Origin: Ampullaceana balthica
Taxonomy: Eukaryota; Mollusca; Gastropoda; Lymnaeidae
Assembly (NCBI GenBank): GCA_944989445.1
Contig: CALYLW010000017.1
Span: 2,862,001 to 2,926,000, forward strand
DNA: 64,000 nucleotides
Direction: 5' to 3'
The notes below the pieces were generated by a model. The model had not been told where the DNA came from and searched no databases. It saw only the letters and a list, made by a program, of their open reading frames with translations. The position numbers were made by a program, and so were the translations under genes. This document shows positions 47,701 to 60,111 of this stretch, piece after piece (positions within the stretch are counted from its first letter, which is position 1; each line of letters begins with the position of its first letter).

Positions 47701-50700
47701 CACTGATAAACTAGGCTGACTTTGGCCTACACTGATCAACTGAGCTGACTTTGGCCTACATTGATCAATTGGGCTGACTTTGGCCTACACTGATCAACTA
47801 GGCTGACTTTGGCCTACACTGATCAACTGAGCTGACTTTGGCCTACACTGATCAACTAGGCTGACTTTGGCCTACACTGATAAACTAGGCTGACTTTGGC
47901 CTACACTGATCAACTGAGCTGACTTTGGCCTACACTGATCAATTGGGCTGACTTTGGCCTACACTGATCAACTAGGCTGACTTTGGCCTACACTGATCAA
48001 CTGAGCTGACTTTGGCCTACACTGATCAACTGAGCTGACTTTGGCCTACACTGATCAACTGAGCTGACTTTGGCCTACACTGATCAACTGAGCTGACTTT
48101 GGCCTACACTGATCAACTGAGCTGACTTTGGCCTACACTGATCAACTAGGCTGACTTTGGCCTACACTGATCAACTAGGCTGACTTTGGCCTACACTGAT
48201 CAACTAGGCTGACTTTGGCCTAGACTGATCACCTGAGCTGACTTTGGCCTACACTGATCAACTAGGCTGACTTTGGCCTACACTGATCAACTGAGCTGAC
48301 TTTGGCCTACACTGATCAACTAGGCTGACTTTGGCCTACACTGATCAACTAGGCTGACTTTGGCCTACACTGATCAACTAGGCTGACTTTGGCCTACACT
48401 GATCAACTAGGCTGACTTTGGCCTAGACTGATCAACTAGGCTGACTTTGGCCTACACTGATCAACTAGGCTGACTTTGGCCTACACTGATCAACTAGGCT
48501 GACTTTGGCCTACACTGATCAACTAGGCTGACTTTGGCCTAGACTGATCACCTGAGCTGACTTTGGCCTACACTGATCAACTAGGCTGACTTTGGCCTAC
48601 ACTGATCAACTGAGCTGACTTTGGCCTACACTGATCAACTAGGCTGACTTTGGCCTACACTGATCAACTAGGCTGACTTTGGCCTACACTGATCAACTAG
48701 GCTGACTTTGGCCTACACTGATCAACTAGGCTGACTTTGGCCTAGACTGATCAACTAGGCTGACTTTGGCCTACACTGATCAACTGAGCTGACTTTGGCC
48801 TACACTGATCAACTAGGCTGACTTTGGCCTACACTGATAAACTAGGCTGACTTTGGCCTACACTGATCAACTGAGCTGACTTTGGCCTACACTGATCAAT
48901 TGGGCTGACTTTGGCCTACACTGATCAACTAGGCTGACTTTGGCCTACACTGATCAACTGAGCTGACTTTGGCCTACACTGATCAACTAGGCTGACTTTG
49001 GCCTACACTGATCAACTAGGCTGACTTTGGCCTACACTGATCAACTAGGCTGACTTTGGCCTACACTGATCAACTGAGCTGACTTTGGCCTACACTGATC
49101 AACTGAGCTGACTTTGGCCTACACTGATCAACTGAGCTGACTTTGGCCTACACTGATCAACTGAGCTGACTTTGGCCTACACTGATCAACTGAGCTGACT
49201 TTGGCCTACACTGATCAACTGGGCTGACTTTGGCCTACACTGATCAACTGAGCTGACTTTGGCCTACAATGATCAACTAGGCTGACTTTGGCCTACACTG
49301 ATCAACTGAGCTGACATTGGCCTACACTGATCAACTGAGCTGACTTTGGCCTACACTGATCAACTGAGCTGACTTTGGCCTACACTGATCAACTGAGCTG
49401 ACTTTGGCCTACACTGATCAACTGGGCTGACTTTGGCCTACACTGATCAACTGAGCTGACTTTGGCCTACACTGATCAACTAGGCTGACTTTGGCCTACA
49501 CTGATCAACTAGGCTGACTTTGGCCTACACTGATCAACTAGGCTGACTTTGGCCTACACTGATCAACTAGGCTGACTTTGGCCTACACTGATCAATTGGG
49601 CTGACTTTGGCCTACACTGATCAACTGAGCTGACTTTGGCCTAGACTGATCAACTGGGCTGACTTTGGCCTACACTGATCAACTAGGCTGACTTTGGCCT
49701 ACACTGATCAACTGAGCTGACTTTGGCCTACACTGATCAACTGAGCTGACTTTGGCCTACACTGATCAATTGGGCTGACTTTGGCCTACACTGATCAACT
49801 AGGCTGACTTTGGCCTACACTGATCAACTGAGCTGACTTTGGCCTACACTGATCAACTGAGCTGACTTTGGCCTACACTGATCAACTAGGCTGACTTTGG
49901 CCTACACTGATCAACTGAGCTGACTTTGGCCTACACTGATCAACTAGGCTGACTTTGGCCTACACTGATCAACTAGGCTGACTTTGGCCTACACTGATCA
50001 ACTAGGCTGACTTTGGCCTAGACTGATCACCTGAGCTGACTTTGGCCTACACTGATCAACTAGGCTGACTTTGGCCTACACTGATCAACTGAGCTGACTT
50101 TGGCCTACACTGATCAACTAGGCTGACTTTGGCCTACACTGATCAACTAGGCTGACTTTGGCCTACACTGATCAACTAGGCTGACTTTGGCCTAGACTGA
50201 TCAACTAGGCTGACTTTGGCCTACACTGATCAACTGAGCTGACTTTGGCCTACACTGATCAACTAGGCTGACTTTGGCCTACACTGATAAACTAGGCTGA
50301 CTTTGGCCTACACTGATCAACTGAGCTGACTTTGGCCTACACTGATCAATTGGGCTGACTTTGGCCTACACTGATCAACTAGGCTGACTTTGGCCTACAC
50401 TGATCAACTGAGCTGACTTTGGCCTACACTGATCAACTAGGCTGACTTTGGCCTACACTGATCAATTGGGCTGACTTTGGCCTACACTGATCAACTAGGC
50501 TGACTTTGGCCTACACTGATCAACTAGGCTGACTTTGGCCTACACTGATCAACTGAGCTGACTTTGGCCTACACTGATCAACTAGGCTGACTTTGGCCTA
50601 CACTGATCAACTAGGCTGACTTTGGCCTAGACTGATCAACTAGGCTGACTTTGGCCTACACTGATCAACTGAGCTGACTTTGGCCTACACTGATCAACTA

Positions 50701-53700
50701 GGCTGACTTTGGCCTACACTGATAAACTAGGCTAACTTTGGCCTACACTGATCAACTGAGCTGACTTTGGCCTACACTGATCAATTGGGCTGACTTTGGC
50801 CTACACTGATCAACTAGGCTGACTTTGGCCTACACTGATCAACTGAGCTGACTTTGGCCTACACTGATCAACTGAGCTGACTTTGGCCTACACTGATCAA
50901 TTGGGCTGACTTTGGCCTACACTGATCAACTAGGCTGACTTTGGCCTACACTGATCAACTAGGCTGACTTTGGCCTACACTGATCAACTGAGCTGACTTT
51001 GGCCTACACTGATCAACTAGGCTGACTTTGTCCTACACTGATCAACTGAGCTGACTTTGGCCTACACTGATCAACTAGGCTGACTTTGGCCTACACTGAT
51101 CAACTAGGCTGACTTTGGCCTACACTGATCAACTGAGCTGACTTTGGCCTACACTGATCAACTAGGCTGACTTTGGCCTACACTGATCAACTGAGCTGAC
51201 TTTGGCCTACACTGATCAACTGAGCTGACTTTGGCCTACACTGATCAACTGAGCTGACTTTGGCCTACACTGATCAACTAGGCTGACTTTGGCCTACACT
51301 GATCAACTGAGCTGACTTTGGCCTACACTGATCAACTAGGCTGACTTTGGCCTACACTGATCAACTAGGCTGACTTTGGCCTACACTGATCAACTAGGCT
51401 GACTTTGGCCAAGACTGATCACCTGAGCTGACTTTGGCCTACACTGATCAACTAGGCTGACTTTGGCCTACACTGATCAACTGAGCTGACTTTGGCCTAC
51501 ACTGATCAACTAGGCTGACTTTGGCCTACACTGATCAACTAGGCTGACTTTGGCCTACACTGATCAACTAGGCTGACTTTGGCCTAGACTGATCAACTAG
51601 GCTGACTTTGGCCTACACTGATCAACTGAGCTGACTTTGGCCTACACTGATCAACTAGGCTGACTTTGGCCTACACTGATAAACTAGGCTGACTTTGGCC
51701 TACACTGATCAACTGAGCTGACTTTGGCCTACATTGATCAATTGGGCTGACTTTGGCCTACACTGATCAACTAGGCTGACTTTGGCCTACACTGATCAAC
51801 TGAGCTGACTTTGGCCTACACTGATCAACTAGGCTGACTTTGGCCTACACTGATAAACTAGGCTGACTTTGGCCTACACTGATCAACTGAGCTGACTTTG
51901 GCCTACACTGATCAATTGGGCTGACTTTGGCCTACACTGATCAACTAGGCTGACTTTGGCCTACACTGATCAACTGAGCTGACTTTGGCCTACACTGATC
52001 AACTGAGCTGACTTTGGCCTACACTGATCAACTGAGCTGACTTTGGCCTACACTGATCAACTGAGCTGACTTTGGCCTACACTGATCAACTGAGCTGACT
52101 TTGGCCTACACTGATCAACTAGGCTGACTTTGGCCTACACTGATCAACTAGGCTGACTTTGGCCTACACTGATCAACTAGGCTGACTTTGGCCTAGACTG
52201 ATCACCTGAGCTGACTTTGGCCTACACTGATCAACTAGGCTGACTTTGGCCTACACTGATCAACTGAGCTGACTTTGGCCTACACTGATCAACTAGGCTG
52301 ACTTTGGCCTACACTGATCAACTAGGCTGACTTTGGCCTACACTGATCAACTAGGCTGACTTTGGCCTACACTGATCAACTAGGCTGACTTTGGCCTAGA
52401 CTGATCAACTAGGCTGACTTTGGCCTACACTGATCAACTAGGCTGACTTTGGCCTACACTGATCAACTAGGCTGACTTTGGCCTACACTGATCAACTAGG
52501 CTGACTTTGGCCTAGACTGATCACCTGAGCTGACTTTGGCCTACACTGATCAACTAGGCTGACTTTGGCCTACACTGATCAACTGAGCTGACTTTGGCCT
52601 ACACTGATCAACTAGGCTGACTTTGGCCTACACTGATCAACTAGGCTGACTTTGGCCTACACTGATCAACTAGGCTGACTTTGGCCTACACTGATCAACT
52701 AGGCTGACTTTGGCCTAGACTGATCAACTAGGCTGACTTTGGCCTACACTGATCAACTGAGCTGACTTTGGCCTACACTGATCAACTAGGCTGACTTTGG
52801 CCTACACTGATAAACTAGGCTGACTTTGGCCTACACTGATCAACTGAGCTGACTTTGGCCTACACTGATCAATTGGGCTGACTTTGGCCTACACTGATCA
52901 ACTAGGCTGACTTTGGCCTACACTGATCAACTGAGCTGACTTTGGCCTACACTGATCAACTAGGCTGACTTTGGCCTACACTGATCAACTAGGCTGACTT
53001 TGGCCTACACTGATCAACTGAGCTGACTTTGGCCTACACTGATCAATTGGGCTGACTTTGGCCTACACTGATCAACTAGGCTGACTTTGGCCTACACTGA
53101 TCAACTGAGCTGACTTTGGCCTACACTGATCAACTGAGCTGACTTTGGCCTACACTGATCAACTGAGCTGACTTTGGCCTACACTGATCAACTAGGCTGA
53201 CTTTGGCCTACACTGATCAACTGAGCTGACTTTGGCCTACACTGATCAACTAGGCTGACTTTGGCCTACACTGATCAACTAGGCTGACTTTGGCCTACAC
53301 TGATCAACTAGGCTGACTTTGGCCTAGACTGATCACCTGAGCTGACTTTGGCCTACACTGATCAACTAGGCTGACTTTGGCCTACACTGATCAACTGAGC
53401 TGACTTTGGCCTACACTGATCAACTAGGCTGACTTTGGCCTACACTGATCAACTAGGCTGACTTTGGCCTAGACTGATCAACTAGGCTGACTTTGGCCTA
53501 CACTGATCAACTGAGCTGACTTTGGCCTACACTGATCAACTAGGCTGACTTTGGCCTACACTGATAAACTAGGCTGACTTTGGCCTACACTGATCAACTG
53601 AGCTGACTTTGGCCTACACTGATCAATTGGGCTGACTTTGGCCTACACTGATCAACTAGGCTGACTTTGGCCTACACTGATCAACTGAGCTGACTTTGGC

Positions 53701-56345
53701 CTACACTGATCAACTAGGCTGACTTTGGCCTACACTGATCAATTGGGCTGACTTTGGCCTACACTGATCAACTAGGCTGACTTTGGCCTACACTGATCAA
53801 CTAGGCTGACTTTGGCCTACACTGATCAACTGAGCTGACTTTGGCCTACACTGATCAACTAGGCTGACTTTGGCCTACACTGATCAACTAGGCTGACTTT
53901 GGCCTAGACTGATCAACTAGGCTGACTTTGGCCTACACTGATCAACTGAGCTGACTTTGGCCTACACTGATCAACTAGGCTGACTTTGGCCTACACTGAT
54001 AAACTAGGCTGACATTGGCCTACACTGATCAACTAAGCTGACTTTGGCCTACACTGATCAATTGGGCTGACTTTGGCCTACACTGATCAACTAGGCTGAC
54101 TTTGGCCTACACTGATCACTTGAGCTGACTTTGGCCTACACTGATCAACTGAGCTGACTTTGGCCTACACTGATCAATTGGGCTGACTTTGGCCTACACT
54201 GATCAACTAGGCTGACTTTGGCCTACACTGATCAACTAGGCTGACTTTGGCCTACACTGATCAACTGAGCTGACTTTGGCCTACACTGATCAACTAGGCT
54301 GACTTTGGCCTACACTGATCAACTGAGCTGACTTTGGCCTACACTGATCAACTAGGCTGACTTTGGCCTACACTGATCAACTAGGCTGACTTTGGCCTAC
54401 ACTGATCAACTGAGTTGACTTTGGCCTACACTGATCAACTAGGGTGACTTTGGCCTACACTGATCAACTGAGCTGACTTTGGCCTACACTGATCAACTGA
54501 GCTGACTTTGGCCTACACTGATCAACTGAGCTGACTTTGGCCTACACTGATCAACTAGGCTGACTTTGGCCTACACTGATCAACTGAGCTGACTTTGGCC
54601 TACACTGATCAACTAGGCTGAATTTGGCCTACACTGATCAACTAGGCTGACTTTGGCCTACACTGATCAACTAGGCTGACTTTGGCCTAGACTGATCACC
54701 TGAGCTGACTTTGGCCTACACTGATCAACTAGGCTGACTTTGGCCTACACTGATCAACTGAGCTGACTTTGGCCTACACTGATCAACTAGGCTGACTTTG
54801 GCAAACACTGATCAACTAGGCTGACTTTGGCCTACACTGATCAACTAGGCTGATTTTGGCCTAGACTGATCAACTAGGCTGACTTTGGCCTACACTGATC
54901 AACTGAGCTGACTTTGGCCTACACTGATCAACTAGGCTGACTTTGGCCTACACTGATAAACTAGGCTGACTTTGGCCTACACTGATCAACTGAGCTGACT
55001 TTGGCCTACACTGATCAATTGGGCTGACTTTGGCCTACACTGATCAACTAGGCTGACTTTGGCCTACACTGATCAACTGAGCTGACTTTGGCCTACACTG
55101 ATCAACTAGGCTGACTTTGGCCTACACTGATCAACTGAGCTGACTTTGGCCTACACTGATCAATTGGGCTGACTTTGGCCTACACTGATCAACTAGGCTG
55201 ACTTTGGCCTACACTGATCAACTAGGCTGACTTTGGCCTACACTGATCAACTAGGCTGACTTTGGCCTACACTGATCAACTGAGCTGACTTTGGCCTACG
55301 ATGATCAACTGAGCTGACTTTGGCCTACACTGATCAATTGGGCTGACTTTGGCCTACACTGATCAACTAGGCTGACTTTGGCCTACACTGATCAACTGAG
55401 CTGACTTTGGCCTACACTGATCAACTGAGCTGACTTTGGCCTACACTGATCAACTGAGCTGACTTTGGCCTACACTGATCAACTAGGCTGACTTTGGCCT
55501 ACACTGATCAACTGAGCTGACTTTGGCCTACACTGATCAACTAGGCTGACTTTGGCCTACACTGATCAACTGAGCTGATTTTGGCCTACACTGATCAACT
55601 AGGCTGACTTTGGCCTACACTGATCAACTAGGCTGACTTTGGCCTACACTGATCAACTGAGCTGACTTTGGCCTACACTGATCAACTAGGCTGACTTTGG
55701 CCTACACTGATCAACTGAGCTGACTTTGGCCTACACTGATCAACTAGGCTGACTTTGGCCTACACTGATCAACTGGGCTGACTTTGGCCTACACTGATCA
55801 ACTGAGCTGACTTTGGCCTACACTGATCAACTAGGCTGACTTTGGCCTACACTGATCAACTGAGCTGACTTTGGCCTACACTGATAAACTAGGCTGACTT
55901 TGGCCTACACTGATCAACTGAGCTGACTTTGGCCTACACTGATCAATTGAGCTGACTTTGGCCTACACTGATCAACTAGGCTGACTTTGGCCTACACTGA
56001 TCAACTAGGCTGACTTTGGCCTACACTGATCAACTAGGCTGACTTTGGCCTACACTGATCAACTGAGCTGACTTTGGCCTACACTGATCAACTAGGCTGA
56101 CTTTGGCCTACACTGATCAACTAGGCTGACTTTGGCCTACACTGATCAACTGAGCTGACTTTGGCCTACACTGATCAATTGGGCTGACTTTGGCCTACAC
56201 TGATCAACTAGGCTGACTTTGGCCTACACTGATCAACTGAGCTGACTTTGGCCTACACTGATCAACTAGGCTGACTTTGGCCTACACTGATCAACTGAGC
56301 TGACTTTGGCCTACACTGATCAACTGAGCTGACTTTGGCCTACAC
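41727..56345 (+). repeat. 29-bp satellite, about 503 monomers
   Basis: The monomer is ACTGATCAACT[AG][AG]GCTG-ACTTTGGCCTAC. From ACTG at 41757 to the last unit at 56344 is 14587 bp, exactly 503 periods of 29. The main variants are TAGG, TGAG and TGGG after the TCAAC block. Rarer markers are GATAAAC, AATTGGG, CTAGACTGATCACC and TTGTCCTA. Both strands carry stops in every frame, so it is not coding. The first monomers at the left edge are the most diverged. Confidence 0.97.
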
Positions 56346-56413
56346 CAGGGGTTCCCAACCTTTTTGTACTGTAGAGCACATTCTAAAATATCGGTAGGGG
56401 GGCGGGCACAACC

Positions 56414-56555
56414 TCTTATCTCTTATCAATACAGACGCTCCTTCTATGAAGAAGATAATTACGTCCACAGACCATGACAGATGATCTGTTGGCAAGTGAT
56501 GCAGCGTTCACAGGCCACGGCTTTGTGGGTTCCACGCATTACCCAGCCGCCTAAC
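56414..56555 (-). mobile_element. Truncated SINE copy
   Basis: This is the inverted counterpart of the SINE at 9527-9778, from its (GATAA)n tail to GTTAGGCGGCTGGGTAATGC. It lacks the B-box end. Confidence 0.85.
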
Positions 56556-56929
56556 TATTTTAATCGACAAACTCCTTCCATAACTTCTCATTTTCCCATA
56601 ATTTATTTTCTTATATTCATAATTTATTAATAAATAATAAACAAAAGTGTTTCAAAATAATAAAATTATTATTCAAATTGCATACACACAAAGAAATATA
56701 TTTACAAAACGTAAACAAAAAACACAAATACAAAGAAAACATTTGATTAAAAAATATAATATCAATATGTCAATGCGATCTTTGGCATTACATATCATTG
56801 GCCAGTGCCTCATAATGAGAGTATGACGATAATCCTGTTAGCAAACAATCCTAAAGATGCTAATCGGTGAGTCGCGATCTATATCTTATTTATTAAGTTC
56901 CTGTTTGAAAACATGTCGAACCAAAAAAT

Positions 56930-57990
56930 GATTAAATTTTATGTGCCGCTTATTTTCTAAAATGGGATCTTTTCTCTGTCCAGTGTATTCCAAAATTCCT
57001 CTGATATTAATAATTTCAGCAAAATATCATTTTAAGGTCCAACCTTTCTAACTCTAGTTCTTCTGTCTTAACTTTAACAAAATCTGCAATACATGTGGCC
57101 ATTTCCATTACATTTATTTGGCAAGTAAAAGGATTGATACAGAAGGACACAATTGGCTCCATACGTCAAAACTGCAAAAATCTCTCTTTTTAACACTTCA
57201 AGATGCTTCATAAATTATTACCCGTTTAATTCTTTGTTATCGAACATTTTCTTCGTATGTGGGAAATGCACGAGAGAATTGATCTGCAGATGTGATATCA
57301 ACAAATCCAATTGAGCTTTAAATGACTTTACAGAGTTTATCATTTCATCTATGTTGTTGTCTTTCCCCTTGCAACTCCAAATTAAAAGAATTCAATTTTT
57401 CCGTGATGTCTGTGAGAAATCCCAAATCAATGAGCCAGCGAGATTCAGATAGTTCATCATAATTTTCCTTTTTATCGTTTATAAATGTTTTTATTTCTTC
57501 AATTAAACTCAAAAATCTTGTAAGAACCTTTCCTTTACTGAGCCAACGTACTAAAGTATGCAGATAAGATTATGTTCTTTATCTTCAGAATCTTCTAACA
57601 GGGCCTTGAAAAGTCGGTGTTACAAAAGAGCTGCGCGAATAGAATTGATAATTTTTGTAACTATTTTCATAACGTGTTCAAATGGCAATATTTTACAACA
57701 CAGAGCTTCCTGGTGGATAATACAGTGGTAGGACATAAAGTTAGAAAATGATTCATCCTTCTTGCAGAGGGCAATAAATCCTTTGTTTTTACCTACCATT
57801 GCTGGTGCCCCATCGGTGGTTATCGCAGACAGCTTGTGCAAAGGTATATTTATTGACTTGGCGTATTTTCTGAATGTATTATAAATATCCTCATCCCTTG
57901 TCTGGCCTTTCATAGGTAATATTTGCAACATATCCTCTTTTACTGTGAAGTTACTAAATAACATTTTCACCATAACTTCTAACTGTTGAC
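56930..57990 (-). pseudogene. Decayed hAT transposase (ZBED5/GTF2IRD2-like)
   Basis: The minus strand from 57973 reads TDEDIYNTF-like sequence, LSAITTDGAPAMVGKNKGFI, and FMSYHCIIHQEALCCKILP. This is the TTDGAPAM-x-G … C-x-x-H block diagnostic of this hAT lineage. After a stop near 57620 the homology continues in other frames with RLFKALLEDSEDKEHNL, TLVRWLSKGKVLTRFLSL and SRWLIDLGFLTDITEKLN. It is broken and inactive. Confidence 0.8.
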
Positions 57991-58099
57991 TCCTAATTCG
58001 TTTTTCGTTAGATGAAGATGTTTCCTAGCTAACTGTCGCAGCAATCGCAATCACAGTGAGAACAACGTGGTTCCAGGCGTGGAATGCTATTTGCACATA

Positions 58100-58417
58100 A
58101 CTCCTTGTACACGCCGAAAACCCGAAGTGAGCCGATGATATATAACGCGCAAACTGAACTGTCACGTGAAAAAAAAACAATAACAAACCGTGAAATTGAA
58201 TTACATATATATATAAACTATAAATGCATTAATTTAATTACGGTACGTTCGATCGATCTGAAATTTTGATACGATGCATTGTTGGGTGACACAAGTCTAT
58301 GTGCAAAATTTCAGCTCGATTGCATCACGGGAAGTGGGTCATTTTTTACTTTTGTTTTTTCCGCCCGACGAAAAGATGACGACAGAGAGACAAGATTTCG
58401 AAGTTAATATAAGGGAT
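58100..58417 (-). repeat. Inverted copy of the 0.5 kb element
   Basis: On the minus strand it starts AAATCCCTTATATTAACTTC and carries the core AAAATTTCAGATCGATCGAA, as in 1262-3400. Confidence 0.8.
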
Positions 58418-58770
58418 TTTTAAAAATGTGGTAAATAAAAAAGGTCATGTGGTCAGATAAAGGTACGTACATTCTCTCTGCCCACTCCCTTTATTTATCT
58501 TCCCCATAAGTCTTGCCAACACATGGGCTCATGTGGTCGTCACTTAGTCTAACCCTCGTAACATGTAATTATGTAACATGTGCCAGCCAACGAACAGTCC
58601 CTGATTTCGCTATCATTTGTAATTACAATCAATTTTAAGTATTAAATCTTACTAGTCAACCTTCAATCTGTCCATAACATCTTTCTTCGGGCTTTGGCCA
58701 ATCGACGCTAGTCATTTCACGAACTGGCCGGCCAAAGCCAGAATTTCGGGCTTTGGCCGGCTAACATTAG

Positions 58771-58808
58771 CCACTTCGCGAATTGGCCGGCCATTTCGCG
58801 AAGTGGCT
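58771..58808. other. 38-bp CpG-rich palindrome
   Basis: GCCACTTCGCGAA and TTCGCGAAGTGGC flank a GGCCGGCC centre. Only one base pair breaks the symmetry. Flanking sequence repeats related GGGCTTTGGCC blocks. The function is unknown. Confidence 0.8.
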
Positions 58809-58941
58809 GATTTCGGGCTTTGGCCGTAACATATTCAAAAGAAAAGTTTTAAATTGATAAATTGTTTTCCCAAGCACAATGTGAACAGAGAAGAGCCACA
58901 TACGGCTCGTGAAACGCAGTTTGGCTACCGTTGGTATAGAC

Positions 58942-59150
58942 CAGTTTTTCTCAAATAGCGGAGCGCACCCCCGAGGGGGAGGTGAGGCTCTGTAAAGGGG
59001 GGGGGCTCGTTTTACCGTTATGCAGAGGTGTACTTATAATAACAATTTTATAGACAAATTATACTATTTAAAGTCATGCGGGGGGGGGTGCGAAATGTTT
59101 TCTTTCTTCCTAGGGGGGGGGGCATGACAGAAAATAATTGAGAAACACTG
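58942..59150. mobile_element. hAT-type MITE
   Basis: CAGTTTTTCTCAAATAG at the left and TTGAGAAACACTG at the right are inverted ends. Flanks GTATAGAC and GTATATAG agree at six of eight bases, consistent with an old 8-bp target duplication. It contains several G-runs. Confidence 0.75.
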
Positions 59151-59401
59151 GTATATAGTGTATATACATTGCAGCCACATTTTCACGGGTACCGGGGCGC
59201 AATTTTACTACCCGGGTAATTGCATGGCATCGGGTACCTGGGTCCCGGGTACCCGTTGACATGTCTATCAATGTTTATACTATTTGTTTTGGTTGCCGTC
59301 TTCAAATTAATTTGCATGCAGGTTTTGATAATTATAGATGGATGTTCTGTTAAGAAACTTGCCCTGGGAAGATTAGTAAAAATGGACACATAACCTTGAC
59401 A

Positions 59402-59600
59402 GGGCAGCCACTAATGATGATCCTACATGTGGAAGAAATCAGTAGCCCCGAGCCTAATGCTCTTTATGGGTCTTCCCGGAAGACCCCCTCAGCTATCTGG
59501 CCCCCAAAGGAACGTGACGGCTGAGAAATCCGACCGGAAGCGGTCGCTTCTGAGCGGCCACCTGAGCATCCAGGATAGACAGTCGAAAATGCCACTAGAA
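59402..59600 (-). repeat. Partial inverted copy of the 26287-26980 repeat
   Basis: It shares ATCCTACATGTGGAAGAAAT and GAGCCTAATGCTCTT with the other copy. It is non-coding. Confidence 0.75.
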
Positions 59601-60010
59601 CGATCATTACGCTACAAACCAATGAATTTGCATAATGACCATGAAATATTTCGCATTAGATTTATCATATTTTTCTATTAATATAAGATAATATTTTAAA
59701 ATTGGAAATGATTTTAATTAATTTTTTAAAATAATATTTTCTTAAAGATGATTAAAACATTTTTAACACAACATTTAACAGTGCAAATAAAACACAAGAA
59801 ATCAAAGTGCTCGAATAATTTTAGTATTAATTTTTAAATGACAACTACGTTTTGATGAATTCAAAAGATATTTAATCAACAAAAAAATCAGGGGTAAATT
59901 TTTTAAAAAATAAATATAGTTTTTTATAATAAAATAATATTTTTTTAAAAAAAGGATTCAGTCGTGCACAGCAAAATAATATTAAACACAATAAAACTAA
60001 TACAATGTAA

Positions 60011-60016
60011 TTTAAT
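60011..60016 (-). terminator. Candidate poly(A) signal of gene B
   Basis: ATTAAA on the minus strand lies about 95 nt beyond the gene B stop. It is the only close variant of AATAAA in the expected range. Confidence 0.35.
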
Positions 60017-60111
60017 CCCTTTTTTCCACGTACATGCTATTCTGGCTCTTATGAGAAATAGTGAACGCTGTCAAGAAAAGCTAGGACAGCTTCTACTAAA
60101 TGTATATCTTA

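Larger units (their letters stand above)
56346..58933 (-). mobile_element. hAT (ZBED/GTF2IRD2-like) remnant with SINE insertion
   Basis: CAGGGGTTCCCAACCTTTTT at the left is a hAT terminus. The right end is tentatively CTACCGTTG at 58933, after a GCCACATACGGCTCGTGAAA block typical of the same group. The flanking octamers agree at only five of eight bases. The minus strand contains a transposase fragment, and a SINE lies at 56414-56555. Confidence 0.65.

Noticed and set aside
41727..56345. CRISPR array or coding repeat
   Set aside because: Repeats are contiguous with no unique spacers, and every frame has stops because 29 is not a multiple of 3.
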